Positions 27,482 to 40,085 of a DNA stretch of 64,000 nucleotides are shown here, piece after piece. The stretch comes from Glossina fuscipes. Taxonomy: Eukaryota; Arthropoda; Insecta; Diptera; Glossinidae. A model generated the notes under the pieces. It saw nothing but the letters and a program-made list of their open reading frames with translations. It was not told the origin of the DNA and made no database searches. Location of the stretch: the NCBI RefSeq assembly GCF_014805625.2, contig NW_023998415.1:40939487-41003486 (forward strand), read 5' to 3'. A program made the position numbers and the translations under genes. Within the stretch, counting starts at the first letter, position 1; each line of letters opens with the position of its first letter.

Positions 27482-28899
27482 TCAACACCACGGTGTCTAT
27501 CTCTTCACCATCGTTTTATGTTATGTTTATGTAATGACCACCAACGGTGTAAATGTGACATTTTTAGATCGCTGTAGGTGAAAACATAACAAACAAGACA
27601 TACACGTACCGTAATAAACGACGAATCGCATTCATTTACTTCATCATCTATAATAATCTATTGATTCAAACGTATTGTCACAACATTACATGAGAATTTT
27701 AAAGACATAAATTTAACATCATTCATTTTCTATTCAGCAACGCGTACGAGATCATAAAGCAGCGATAAAAGCGTATTGAATTACATTGAACATTGCACGA
27801 CATTCACCACCAAGTGCTTTTGTTTATTCGTACGATGACAAAACGTAGACATACATAAAAATTGTGCTCAGACATTAGAAATTCTAATGGTTTGTGCAAT
27901 TTTCCAGTCAACCGTTTGATGGCAAGCAAGAAACAGAGAAGAAGAAGAGAGCCTACAAGAAAGTGTTAATTTATCGCATTAATTTTTGAAATATTTAGAA
28001 AAGGGCTTCAGCCATATATACCGATATATATCGGTATACCTGATCTAATAATTTCAGGGATATAATGATACCAAACTTCTTCTTATGTGCTTAGGATAAA
28101 TATTCTAAGCTTGAAGCTGTTTAGTTATATCGTTCCCGTTTTTTTTATGTGTAGAAGAGAGCCGGCTTCAACGGTTTACTTTCTACGTCTTATGTATAAG
28201 GTAAAAAGGTGATTAGCTCAGTAATAGATGAGTCATGACTGAAAATGTTGTTCTGTAAAATATTAACGCGATTCATAAATAATGAATTATTTGGAAGGAA
28301 TTTATCTCACCTTTAGTAGTAGTGCACCGATTGAAGATGGGAAAAAAAGTGTTCTTTTACGACTTTCCGTAAAGCAGTCTTTGGAGAAAATCATTTAAAA
28401 AGTGCAATCATATTAATATTATGATCGCTCTGACATGTCTAGAAGTGGACAACGGAGTGAATTCCATATTGACAGTCTAAAATCCTCAGAGAAAGTCGAT
28501 CTAAAATTAAATGTACAAAAGTTATCGAGTAGCCTTGGGTCCACGTGACACCTACCCGAAATTGGATAGGCATGTAGGCAAGGAATATGAGTATATTATC
28601 TAAGAGAAAATCAAGAATGTGCATGGATCAATTCCTACTTCAGTGCTCTTCAGATTTCGAAGAGGTCCATTTCTTAGTAGCATATTTACCGGAAATGAAA
28701 AATGAATTCTTTATGATAATATAGGGCGTTCCAATATGGAAAATATGGTTCCATTAATCAATGGTTTTCCATAAGCCAAACCACAATACCAGTCCCTAAA
28801 ATTGGCTTATCCAGGAGACAAATCGTTAGATATTTAACGCTTGAATCTTGTTTTTCAAACTGTTATGCACATTAGTGTTATTATTATTATTACTATGGT

Positions 28900-29560
28900 A
28901 CGGGGTGGCCTGAAATATCTACTGCACTCATCCATCGCTCTACCCCTTCGCTTTTACTATTCGCATAAATTCCGGGACTTTTATCCGTTCGGAGCTTCAT
29001 ACTAAGATCAGTGTTATGAAGTGTTCACCAAACACCTAATATGTGATTTTGCAGATAAACCCAGCATTCACATAGGATAAGGTGGAACGTGTCGCTCGTC
29101 CCATGACAGAATCTGCCTGAATCGGTATCGGAGAAACCCAGGTAATGCCTGAGGGGATTACGGCCCTTATAGAAGTCGGCGGCGGAATCGCAGGTCGCTG
29201 CTTTTTAGTTTTATTAGCCTATGTGGTGTATTTATTAAATATTCCGATACACATGCACATATTAGGTGCGCGTCATTGCGATTCCCCAGCTTGTTCAAAG
29301 TAGTTTGTTTTTCAGGCTTTAGGATGGCTTGCTATCGGAGAAAACGCAGATTAGCTCTCTCTTGCATTACCTTCTTTCGGCATACGGAGGCATATGCAGA
29401 TGTTGTGTACACTTCTGCTTCGAGTATGGACAGATTATGTTCCAGTGGTATGGCCTTTCGAAAGCCCGCGCCGCATATACCAGGCCCGGTTTTCCCATTT
29501 TCCAGTTTTAAACAGTCGGTATATCAATGTTTCGCCTCCAGCTTATGTTCAAAAGCATGA
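28900..29560 (-). mobile_element. Decayed LINE (RNase H and Cys/His tail)
   Basis: This is a locally G+C-richer block. In minus-strand frames interrupted by stops and frameshifts I read an RNase H-like stretch (GPGICGAGF...LEHNLSILEAEVY, about 29370-29500, then LRFLSDS near 29340), and further on HYLGFSDTDSGRFCHGTSD followed by TFHLILCEC (about 29050-29150), the Cys/His motif that ends many I/LOA-type LINE ORF2 proteins. Only the 3' part is left and it is not functional. Confidence 0.7.
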
Positions 29561-30052
29561 TTGTCCCTGAAATAGCACAGTTTTAGGTACGTATGAAACC
29601 GTTCCATGTTGCCTAAGGGGTTTCCTATTATATACGAGAAGTCTTCTTATAAATGACAAGCATTGCAACTAGCTATCTCGTTCGTTATATTCATCACCTT
29701 GCATTATATTACACCTATATGCAAATGTGCATATATATGAAAAAAGGAAATCGATATTCGCCTGTCCACTAAGGATTTGAGAGAAATTCCCGACAACTGT
29801 GAGAAGAACAGGCATTTTAGTTACTTAGAGAAGCCATTAGTTTTTGTGCTTTCATAATACAATAAAAATCAATTAGTTTACAAGAAATGGCAACACCGTT
29901 CACTTAATTCCAAAAAAAAAAAAAAAATTCGTTAAGTTTTCTTTGAATAGCAGATCAAATCTATTGTCTATATCTTCTTCACACTAATCATTAACGCAAT
30001 TGTTTCTTAAAACATCTGACATCAAAGATGAAAACTCTGTAATTTCGTAAGT

Positions 30053-30310
30053 TTGACGCAATTTTCAAGTCAAGTTAGTCCATTACCTTTAAGAAAATGT
30101 ACCGATTTTCTTAGAACTAGCGAAGAAGGTCCTAAAGTAAAAATTCACCGAAGAGTTGTTAAAGAAGGACACCAACAGGGGAATGAAGGGGCAGAATATT
30201 TGAGTATTACGAAGGCGGAAATAATGGATTTATTTAGAGAGCGGGTTTTAAAAGACTTAAGACAAAAACGCCGCGATATATTACTAATAAAGCGAAAAAT
30301 ATCCGCGTAA
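30053..30310 (+). pseudogene. Coding-like ORF interrupted by SINE copy 1
   Basis: An 85-codon open frame of charged, non-repetitive composition (for example VKIHRRVVKEG, ITKAEIMDLFRERVLKDLRQ) stops within the left SINE target duplication. Without the SINE the frame would continue about 16 codons. There is no ATG near its 5' end, so it would be an exon or a fragment. The protein is not recognised. Confidence is low, but the composition is unlike the surrounding A+T-rich ORFs. Confidence 0.3.
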
Positions 30311-30480
30311 GTGGCCGAGTAGATAAGAGTCTCGACTAACAACTCTATGGTCGTGGGTTCAAATCTCAAGTGCGGTAGAGTTATTAATAAAGCCGAAAGC
30401 CTTAGATGCTAGTGGTTACAGACTTTAGTCCTAGAATTTATTCTCTGGCTAAATTTATTATAATAATAATAATAATAATA
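30311..30480 (+). mobile_element. tRNA-derived SINE, copy 1 (full length)
   Basis: The 5' end is tRNA-like: box A GTGGCCGAGTAGA and box B GGGTTCAAATCTC, as in Leu/Ser tRNAs. It is followed by a unique body (...ttagatgctagtgg...tagaatttattctctggcta) and a (TAA)n tail. Imperfect target duplications of about 22 bases flank it (AAAGCGAAAA-TAT..CG-GTAA, ending 30310 and 30502). The body is shared with two further copies at 32.4 and 34.7 kb. Confidence 0.85.
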
Positions 30481-32416
30481 AAGCGAAAACTATATCTCGT
30501 AAGAGATTCCGAGAATCGATATAAGATGATTAGATGTTAATTGGACTTGGAGTAAACTTTCAAGATAAGCTTCCGTTTAATTAAGCTTTTCTCACTTAAT
30601 GCTCATGTTCATTGCATTAGATGCCAAAGCAAGTGCGAAGAACACGACAGTTTCAAGGGTATTAAAGAGCCCGCAATGTTATAATTTTGGGGTAAAAAAT
30701 ATATGAAAACAAATGTAAATGCGTTTAATAGAAACGAACACTTCATCCATAAAGAAAAACTAGATATGCTTAGCGGCTATTTACGCACATGCCACAGATA
30801 TTGCTGCCTACGCGGAATACATTACTGCGGCAATAAAAAAGCTTAGGGGGTATTGTTTGTTTGACAATTACGATGAACATATGATGTACCCAAGCGTATG
30901 CATAAAAATACATGGATGTATATATGTACATATATAATTATTAACAAAATCGTCTAAACCACGATCATGGAATTCATACTAAGTACACAACGCATTGTAA
31001 AAGCAATAATATCGTAGAAAACTTATTATTTTGAATTTAAAAGAAAAGACTCCAGCCCAGCAGTGAGTAAATAATTTTGGCATTTTGTTGCAATCGTCTA
31101 TAGATAAATGTTTCAAATAACGATTGATTATAAATTAATGCTATCTTGTTTAGTGGAAGATCTTGCAGGGTTTGCATGTACTACCGAATGCCACGAATAA
31201 TCCTACTGCATGGGTTATGCGTTTATTATGAGCAATGAACGCCAATGAACGCTTGCTTTGTACAGGATTTGTCCCACGCTGGCCGTTAGAGATGCCTACA
31301 AGGAACCCAATATATGTATATACACTCTTGATCGGTGTGAGATTCTTCAGACAGGTCTAAGTAAACTTTGGATATGTTCATTTGCTTGGCATCCACTTGA
31401 TACATTTATTGCTGGCTTGATTCTCAAGTTAAAGTTAAAAGAAAAAATAGTCTCAGTATAAAGCCAGGTTCATAACAAAAAAAAAGGATAAAAAACGAAA
31501 AGCAAACTTTCAAAATAAATATATGAAGATCTATGTAGTCCTAATAATCGTGGAATTAACAAATGTGGTCACGGAGCCATTTTACATGCACTTTCACTGC
31601 CCTGGATAATTTCTCGGCTGTAAGCAATAATCGGAGATGGAAAAAGTGTTGTCAAAAATCCTGTTAACTCCAGAGAAGTGATGTACCTCTCATGAGCATC
31701 GTGAGATTGCTTTGGCAAATTCACATTTGCTCCTTATATGGCATATTTTCACGCTACTTTTTAACAGAACACAAAAAAAAAGGGGGGGAAAAGATTGAAA
31801 AATTGGCGACGTGGAAAACAGGGCACGTTAAGGCAAAACACCATCGCTGTCAAAGTCAAAGCCATGGCCATGCCCCATTTGTTATTAAAAAGTCAAAATT
31901 TCAAGAAATCTCATAATTTTTGGTTTAAACTACACCACTTATAGTATACATACATATATGAAGTTTGTACGGATCCATAGACGAAACATATACAAAAGCC
32001 ACTCGAATCGAATCAGTTTTACAGTCGTTCCCCATTCCCTAAAGATTTGCAATTTTTTTTAGAATTTTTCAACAAATATCAGAAAGAACATCGCTCTGAT
32101 GGGTCGAAGAGGCTAATTGTTCACGTCAAAGGCACGTTTCGGATCACATAAAATTGTTGGAACCCTTATATATAATATACATATAGCATGGTCTCTTACT
32201 ATATAAAATCCATATAAATAAATTAGAGGAAAATTTTTCAAAAGAGTAAGTGGTTAAGCCTTTATATGGGAACAAATCATGACTTTGAATACATTGTGAC
32301 GAAAATACGAGTCGAGTTAGTTATAAAGTCTTTGATAAGAAAATTAATTATATGAAAATAAGCGAAAAATTATATTCACCGAAATTTTTGTAGGATATTT
32401 TACAGAAATGAGCCTA

Positions 32417-32422
<6 letters not shown>

Positions 32423-32454
<32 letters not shown>

Positions 32455-32522
32455 TTCGCCACAGAAATAAATTCTAAGACTAAACTCTTAAAAGCACTAG
32501 CATCTAAGGGTATCGGCTTGAC
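32423..32522 (-). mobile_element. tRNA-derived SINE, copy 2 (5'-truncated)
   Basis: Only the 3' body and (TAA)n tail are present on the minus strand. The insertion is bracketed by the 13-base direct repeat GAGCCTATTTTTA (32410-32422 and 32523-32535). A truncation with a target duplication fits target-primed reverse transcription by a partner LINE. Confidence 0.8.
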
Positions 32523-32794
32523 GAGCCTATTTTTACTAACCAGTTAGACGAAGCATTTGAGATTAAAAAAATTCGATGCAAAAATGATCTCGAACAAGTA
32601 AGTAAGTAATACACATATACATATATATATATATATATATATACATGAGATTAGAAATTTTATGATTTTTATAAATTTTGCATTAGGCGTAGATCCATAA
32701 ATTTTTTTTTTATTTGAACTTTTAGTATAAAATGAAATTCCATATCAGGCAACAACAATATTGAATGGGATTGGATGGATGCTGAAATGAAGTG

Positions 32795-32838
32795 AGAATT
32801 ATTATAATTATTATTATTATTATTATTATTATTATTTT
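32795..32838. repeat. (TTA)n microsatellite
   Basis: Could be the tail of another SINE copy on the minus strand, but the adjoining body is not recognisable. Confidence 0.8.
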
Positions 32839-33428
32839 ATCGTTTCTATTCTCTTGTATACCCAAGCGCCTGTGAAGACTATTACGATGCATTTGATTGC
32901 TTATTGTCTGCTGGGTCAGCATTAAATGGAATAGATGCTCATTTCGCGTTCATTGCGTGTAACTGACTGAACTGACTGAGTGTAATGTATTGCATACGCA
33001 TACTATTTAAGCGGGTCCTTTGTTTACAATTATTGTGCGCCTGTGCGTTTTCTTTTTTTATTCAGATATATTTGATACGTGTAAATCTTTAACACCTACA
33101 TATATACGCGTTCGTAAGTAAGCATAGACATGGATACGCACTTGGAAATAAACACCAACGCAATGAGTTAAAGCATAAATTTTAAACCCTGACGTTAGAG
33201 AGAAAGATGCCGCTTATATGATTAGCCAAAGCACAAAAAGGGTCAGGGTCTTTATGTGTTACAAAAACGCCACAAAAAGAAAAACAAAAAAAAAAAAATA
33301 GAAGAGAAGAAAATAATAAAACAAAAACGAAAATGAAAATGAAAAACGGGTGGAATTTAAGGTATGCTGGCCTGGCCTTAAGTTTAGCAATCCAGAAAAC
33401 CTTTCAGGCTTCTTTATCATGCCCCGCT

Positions 33429-33465
33429 TCATCATGCCCGTCTCGGTCACGGTCTCGGTCTCGGT
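33429..33465. repeat. (TCTCGG)-type repeat
   Basis: Short imperfect array of ctcggt/ctcggtcacg. It gives Ser-Arg ORFs that I regard as incidental. A (CTGTCT)n tract follows at 33681-33703. Confidence 0.75.
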
Positions 33466-33875
33466 TTACTCGCTTTACTATTGCTTTTTCCCATCCTTAC
33501 CCTACTCGTCGCAAACTCTTACAGCGAAAGGTCAATGCCAGCAACTAGCTTTTAGGTTTTTCTTTTAGTTGCATTTTTATGGCAACTGAACCAAACAATT
33601 TGTCCATTTGGTTTTCAATGCCATATTGGGTAATACGTTGTTTGTTTGATTGAATGCACCTATGTATTCTTTGTGTTTGTCTCTGTCTCTGTCTCTGTCT
33701 CCGTGTCCCTCTTCCTCTCAGTTTTCATCGCCGTTTTTATGCTCCTGGTTTTAAATAAGGCAAAAATCTCTTTTCATATTTGGTTGTTGCATCAACAACT
33801 TTAAGTAAAGTGCTAAACACTGGAAACCCAAAAGAAAGCCTCAAACTGTTTGGCACTGCATTTATGTCTAGATGT

Positions 33876-33932
33876 GTGTGTGTGTGTGTGTGTATGTATG
33901 TGTGTGTGTGTATGTGTGTATGTGTATATGTA
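33876..33932. repeat. (GT)n microsatellite
   Basis: Compound GT/TATG tract ending in an alternating purine-pyrimidine stretch, gcgcgcacgcgtgtgtgt. Confidence 0.9.
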
Positions 33933-34645
33933 TAGCGCGCGCACGCGTGTGTGTATGTACGTTCAATTTAACCTTAAATGGTTAAGAGAATGTTGTCATT
34001 GGTTAAAGTTGTCATACGACATGTATTGAATAAGTATTTAAAAAAACATCCAACAATTCCACAATTAACGGATTTCTTAGAATTTACTGTAGTTCTTTTT
34101 AATGAAAATACTTAAAAGTTGCAAAATTTCAAGGCAAATATTCTTAAGTAATAGAGTGTGATCAACAAATTTGCAAATGTCTCCGGAATCGAATGGAAAC
34201 TACAATGATACGAATGAAATGACGAATGCCATCGTTTACCATATCGATCCAGTTCGTAAGCTAAAGCGAAATAACGTTGACTTGATGATTGCAGATCAAT
34301 GAATATCTCAAACGTCCCATTACCTTCGACGCTTGTGTACGCCGTGATACCAAAGAATGTTTGTAAAAGTCCATTGACTTTTCTTTTCTTCGAAATATTG
34401 AAAATTAACTTTTACACTGTTACATTACATTACATTGTTCCGCTTTCGGAAAAATTCCCAACAATTTCCCCAATAAACCGAATTTCGAAAAGCAAAAAAA
34501 GAAAAGCTACCTTGCACAATGCCTGCTAAATGAAATCGCTTGATATTCCTTCGGCCGAATGTATGCACAATGTGGACAACAATTACCGAAATATAGGATA
34601 AGTGAAAGAAAATTTTTTTAAAAAGCCTCCTAAGCTTACGAGATA

Positions 34646-34778
34646 TGTATTATTATTTAGCCAGAGAAATAAATTCTACGACTAAAGTTTATTGAAAATC
34701 ATTCTACCGCGCTTGGGCTTTCAACCCACGACCACTGAGTTGTTTGACGAGAGATCCTACATCCACTTGGTCAGTCAG
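34646..34778 (-). mobile_element. tRNA-derived SINE, copy 3
   Basis: On the minus strand: tRNA-like head (gaccaagtggatgtagg) and a box B-like GTGGTCGTGGGTTGAAA, the shared gcggtaga segment, then the common tail tagaatttatttctctggct and a short AT-rich end. It lacks the middle part of the body found in copy 1, so it is a shorter variant. Confidence 0.75.
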
Positions 34779-34962
34779 GTGAATGCAAAAAAAAATAATA
34801 ATTTCTAGTTTTTATAATTAATTATTTAATTTTTTTTTTAATTACATCAAAGCTACAGACTAGCATTTCAGAAACAGAGGCTGAACATCGATAAGCAATG
34901 AGAAGAATTTAATGATGAAAGATTGGTAGCAGTATACGGGTAGGAATGGTTATCAAATTGAA

Positions 34963-34972
34963 NNNNNNNNNN
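34963..34972. other. Assembly gap (10 N)
   Basis: Fixed-length placeholder of unknown true size; no flanking duplication. Confidence 0.95.
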
Positions 34973-35069
34973 AATCGTGTCAAATACTTGCTTAGTGGAA
35001 ATGCTTGGCGGATTGAAGAAATTTAAAGCTGATTTTGCCAGAAAGTTAAATGCAGTTCGGAATACTTAC

Positions 35070-35205
35070 CTCCAGCGGGAAGACCCAAGTCACCGTTTTG
35101 AATGAAAAACGATGTTCCGATACGAGCGATAATTAAATTTAAAAAATTACATCGCAAAGAAAATAAAAGTAACTTTGACGCATAACTTGCAAGGTATTTG
35201 TTCAA
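35070..35205 (-). CDS. Candidate internal or first coding exon
   Basis: The minus-strand open frame ends ..IGTSFFIQNGDLGLPAG at a perfect donor, GGAG|gtaagt (35070/35069). Its upstream part is hydrophobic (SKLLLFSLRCNFLNLIIA). It lies 100 bases from an assembly gap, so neighbouring exons could be lost. Unrecognised. Confidence 0.3.
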
Positions 35206-35739
35206 ATCGGAAATATCGTATGTAAACGAAATTAAAATAAAAGAAATCGTTTTAGGTCGAATACTTGCTTTCGATTAAAAACAACACTTTATTGCAATTT
35301 CAATTCAAACTTTTAAATTTTTTTAACCTAAAAAACGTCATGTAGCGAAACACTTTTAATTAACATGATGTGCAATGACGTATGAAAACGTATTACAAGT
35401 GTTTACTGCAACGATACCCGATTAAACAAACAACGAAATCAAATTGAAATAAACTTGACATCGTTTATTAATATATCATCAAACTCTTATTGATGTGACA
35501 AAACGTTTTCATCTAATTGCTAAAAATATATAATCGTTTGGACTATATATAATATATAAATGAAGGCTTTTGCTAAACACTTTTTTCATTCAGTGGCAAA
35601 CATAAATGTTTCGATTAAAAAGGAGCAAGCAGCAGGGAAAATAAGATGGAAAATGAATGTTGGGGCTTTTTACCGTTATACATTGCGGGTAACACTCACT
35701 TAATTGTCACAAACGAAGTTGTGCCTAAAAGGTGACATT

Positions 35740-36180
35740 TCAGCTTGCACTTTCGAATTCTTAGCTCTGTGTGAAAAGTTGACTTGATTTGAAAACGAGA
35801 ACGAAATATCTGAAGAAATACGTCATATGATTCCTTTTTACCCTAAAAAAAAAGGGTAAAACATGTAAAAAAAAATGTTGAAACATTTGTGAAGTGTACG
35901 GTAAAAATACTGTAAGTGAACGAAGGACCCAAGAGTGATTTGCTGAATTCCGTTCCAAATTGCCCTTGTCTGTGATCTGTCAGTCACCGAGAAAGTCGAT
36001 GAAATTTTGCTGACTGATGGAGCAAGACCGGCACACAAGCTACCGGCAAATGGCAGCAGGAGGCAGTAAACATCAACCACATGACACCTTGGAAGCATAT
36101 GAAACGTGTGGGCCACAAAAAGGAGCTCATAAGAAAATCAAAAAACTGACGGACATAGATGAAATATAGAACACGTGAAG
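35740..36180 (+). mobile_element. Decayed mariner transposase N-terminal region
   Basis: Plus-strand fragments in order, separated by stops and frameshifts: EEIRHMIPFY (near 35812), KGKT then NICEVYGKNTVSERRTQE (35850-35935), FAEFRS, SVTEKVDEIL (near 35985), and INHMTPWKHMKRVGHKKEL (36070-36130). They follow the order of the paired helix-turn-helix DNA-binding domain of mariner transposases (IRH..LY, SE..V..WFARF, V..KVD.IL, ..TV..HL...G..KKL). The catalytic D,D34D region is absent. Whether it belongs to the MITE family at 45 kb is unknown. Confidence 0.72.
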
Positions 36181-39100
36181 TTACAACCTTCACCTTCATT
36201 TGCATTTATTTAAAGATATTGTGTACTGCATTATCTATATAGGGGTTTCAAAGGTACCTTATAAATGTACCTTAGTTTCTCTCGATCTTATTGAATTCTA
36301 CATTTCATTCGCATAACATTTGAGATACATTCAATCTACATGCTCAACAAGTCATCTTGCTGTTGATTTGTTGACTAAAAGAAGAAGAAAAAGAGGAAGA
36401 AGATTGCAACGTTGTCTTACAACGTTTGGCATATCGTTCGTATTAGAATCTCGGTAGTTAACTAACTGTACGATTGTCCGAGAACGTCAATCGCGTGATT
36501 ACTTCACCGTTTTTATTATCATCTATGTATATATATATATATATATATGTATGACATATGCAAAATGTGACATGTCTAAGTGTGCGTGTTTGTCGCGGTA
36601 GCATAAATTGGTTCGACTTTATTTTACGATGAAAGCGTAACCATTTCAATAAAATTGACACTTACAAAATCCTATTGTACGATCGATACCTTATTATTCG
36701 TATGGTTCGTGTTGTGTATCGATCAATCAAATCTTATTTTGTACAAAAAAAAAAAAAAAAAATTTTTATTTTTTATGCTTAACAATTAAATAGAAAAGTA
36801 AGTTAACTTAAAATATATATATATATATATATATATTTTTTTTATCAAAAAAATGTTGTCCAACATTTCCTTGAAGGTCAGCGCTTTTTGGAAAAACTCT
36901 TACTGATGTGATATTTTGTCTTGCCAAGTATCCAAGACAAGTTTAAACCAATTCGGAACACAATTATGATGGGTATGCACAATTTTACATATATGCTATG
37001 CATCATCATAAGTGGTGTATGGTAGAGTCTTGGGCATTGTCTGTTTATTAATACAAATATAAATTTGTTAAATTTTGTTGTTGTTGTTGTTGTTGTCTGC
37101 AAAAGCAGTTATTTTTAAAACGCATAATGCACGCATATGTGTGTCTGCGTATATGAAAACTAGATAATTTCCCATGGCTAACACTAAGCAAGAATTTTTT
37201 GCTTACATCCATGTAACTAATTTCACTGCTCTTTCTTTTATTATTTTCTTAATTGTTATTAGGCAGAATGTGGGAGCTTTTAACGAAAATATTCTTTGGT
37301 TAGGAGGACTCTAAACATTCGATCTACGCTTGGTAAAAAAAATAAAATATTTATTTTGCATTTACAAGTATACATAGTATATATTAAAGGCAAAGTAACG
37401 AAAGACTTCAGACCAAAACAAGACATTTGCAAACGTTTTAGAACTTTTAGACTTCTAGTTAAGTCCTTAAGCAATGCTTTTTTTATGCCGACAAGAATGA
37501 ATATTGTTGCGGAAATTTTATTAACGGAATGCCTGTTGTTGTATATTAATTTATATAATTTATATTTACATATAAATAAAATAAATAGCTTTATTATACA
37601 TTTAAAATACTTTATTAATATATATAAAAGTATATATAAAAGAAATTGTTATTCTTTTTATTGGTTTCCTGATTGTTTCCGATTCTTTTTTCCTTGACTT
37701 GGTTGCTTTTGCTTATCTCCTCTAGATGTTGGATGGATGGAAAATACGCGAACTAAATTTATTTAATTTTACAAGTTAGCCTAAAATTAGACCGCCATAT
37801 TTTTTTTTTTTTGTTTATTATCCAATTAAACTTATACTTATATTATCTGTTAAAAGAGCTTTACAACCCAGGAAATCTGTTAACAGAGCTTTATCGCTCA
37901 GGAAATCAGTTAAAAGAGCTTTATCACTCAAGAAGTCTGTTAAATATACATCAAAAGTGAAATTGAAAAGTGAAATATTATTCAGATTTAAGAAGAGCAC
38001 AAAGCGTAAAGAAATATATCAACGCGATGAATTTCATTTCGAAATCGTTGTAAATCTTTCATAAAAAGTGCAAATATTTCTTCACTAGTTTGTATGAATT
38101 TCGGTGGCATTTTAACAAGTAGACACCTCTGTTAAAATTCAAAGCCGTCAGCAAAACAAAGGAGCACCTCTGTGAAAATATGTTATGTTATCCGTAACAG
38201 TAGTAATGCTGTAAACTTTAAGCATCATATATAAACATCATATATGGGTTCCTGATAGCCAAACAACTTTACTACAGACGACTCCCAAAGCTATGCTACA
38301 TAAAAACTGTATGCATGTAATTTTGAGAATTATCGCAGTAATCGTAGTTGTCTTTATTAAATATGGATAAAATTACGCCTTTGATGTTACAAGCTACAAC
38401 TAACGACTAAGTTGCTCTTTGAAGTCAAAGTTAAGGTATCGTGATAAGTAAGTTTGTTACACTCCTCGAATTCAATTAAATATTTTATACGTAAATGAAG
38501 GTTACGTTACCGTACGTTACGTATGCCATTCATATCGCTGATTAAAATATACATTGCTGACGCTTTCGTTTTGCTACAAAAAAAATCATTGGTTAAATTT
38601 TACCTACAAACTCTGACTAATTCTTTAAATGCTTTCAGCAAACGGTATCGCATTTACCAAAGTCTAAAGAAGCAAAGGGGTTTAAATGGCATAGTTCTGG
38701 GAGTTTTTATTCGGCAAAGATTGATTGACAGATTAAAACGATGCGATGAAAACGATAAGAAAGTATTTTAAGGCACATCTTTGAACAAATTTTGTGTGAA
38801 CATAAATTTTTTGCATTTAACTTACTCCTTCACATAAATAAGTTAAGTAGTTGTCGTTAATGAGTTAGAGATTTTCTTTGAAGCTTTGCAAAATTTCTCG
38901 CTTTTATTATATATGTTCAACTGTTGACATTAGTAGTAAGAAACAATCTTCAAAGTTCATTGCAAGCGGTTCTATGAAGTCTTCATCAAGCAAATGTTCA
39001 TTTAATGTATTTTACATAAAAAAAATTCCACTTTCTTGATATAACATCTTTTCATCAGATCCGTAATCCGGACGACAGACGATAGCAACTTCTTTACAAT

Positions 39101-39588
39101 AGAAGCAAAGAAGCAATCAACAAAATGCAACAACAAAAGCCAGCAGAGCTCAGAATTTTGTTTTAAAATGTAAACAAACAACGCCAACAATAAGCAACAA
39201 GCAACTCGTGGAGACGAATGTAAAGAAAAAACGGCAACATCGCTTCATTTAACTTCCTTTTACAGTATGCGCATGAAATCATGAAAGACGCGAGCCAAAG
39301 TCAGAAGTTTCAATCAATTTTGATACCCTGTAATGTTTTTTAAACACACCCATTCACCTGGAGGCCAAAACGAAGAAAATTCTTGAATCGACTCCAAACC
39401 CATCCAAGTCATAGACCAGTTATGAAAATCTTTTATTAGCTTAAGTAGCCCTGTAAAAATGTGCTCGATAGTCTTGCCTTAAAAAGCAAGCATTCGTACT
39501 AAATTTTCTATGTGACCTAAGATTCACTATACAGTAGCCTATTAAAGTCTACATACAGAACGAAAAGTTAAGATTTCTCTTAGGATTG

Positions 39589-39624
<36 letters not shown>

Positions 39625-40085
39625 GAATTTTAAAAAACAAAAACTTATATTAAATAATAATTTAACATATTTTTTTATTTTTTCACTCATTACATAATAA
39701 GGCCTTTAACAATTAGTTAAGACTTTATTGGGTCAGTTTAAGCAATTGTAGCACAATATATTGCTCTATATATATATAGCAGCGAAAATTATAAAGTTGC
39801 AAAACTTGATGGTAACATATTTGAAAAAAATCAAGGAGTGAGCTATATTGTATTCTGGGTTCAGTATTTTTTTTGGTTTGGAAATGTAGAAAGTGCAACG
39901 CAAAATTGCCTAAAATAGGCATTAATAGATGACATGTTTCTAGAAACTCAATAGTCACAATAATCAATGATCAGCACATATACAGATAACTAAATTAGAT
40001 TTTTTACAATTTTTGGCCTCGAAGCTAATTAAATTCCATCGGATATAATTGCAGTTTTAGGGCAGTCTTGCAAAAACAAAACACA
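36181..40085. other. Intergenic before gene D
   Basis: Contains the 30-bp tandem repeat and several (TA)n tracts. The 133-codon plus ORF (37296-37697, GTG start) has A+T-driven Ile/Leu/Tyr/Lys composition and is not supported. Confidence 0.55.
37846..37944. repeat. 30-bp tandem repeat, 3.3 units
   Basis: Units start at 37846, 37876 and 37906, with a partial unit at 37936. Each begins tctgttaaaagagcttta or a near match. The period is ten codons, and the minus strand reads LLTDFLSDKA-type repeats without stops, but no convincing start or flanking domain exists. Confidence 0.85.

Noticed and set aside
30311..30375. tRNA-Leu/Ser-like gene
   Set aside because: Boxes A and B are present but the cloverleaf stems do not pair and it continues into a SINE body with target duplications.
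33333..33568. Ser/Arg-rich overlapping ORFs
   Set aside because: Produced by an imperfect hexamer microsatellite; no splice or promoter support.
37296..37697. 133-codon plus ORF
   Set aside because: GTG start, composition dominated by Ile/Leu/Tyr/Lys as expected from A+T-rich sequence, and no motif.
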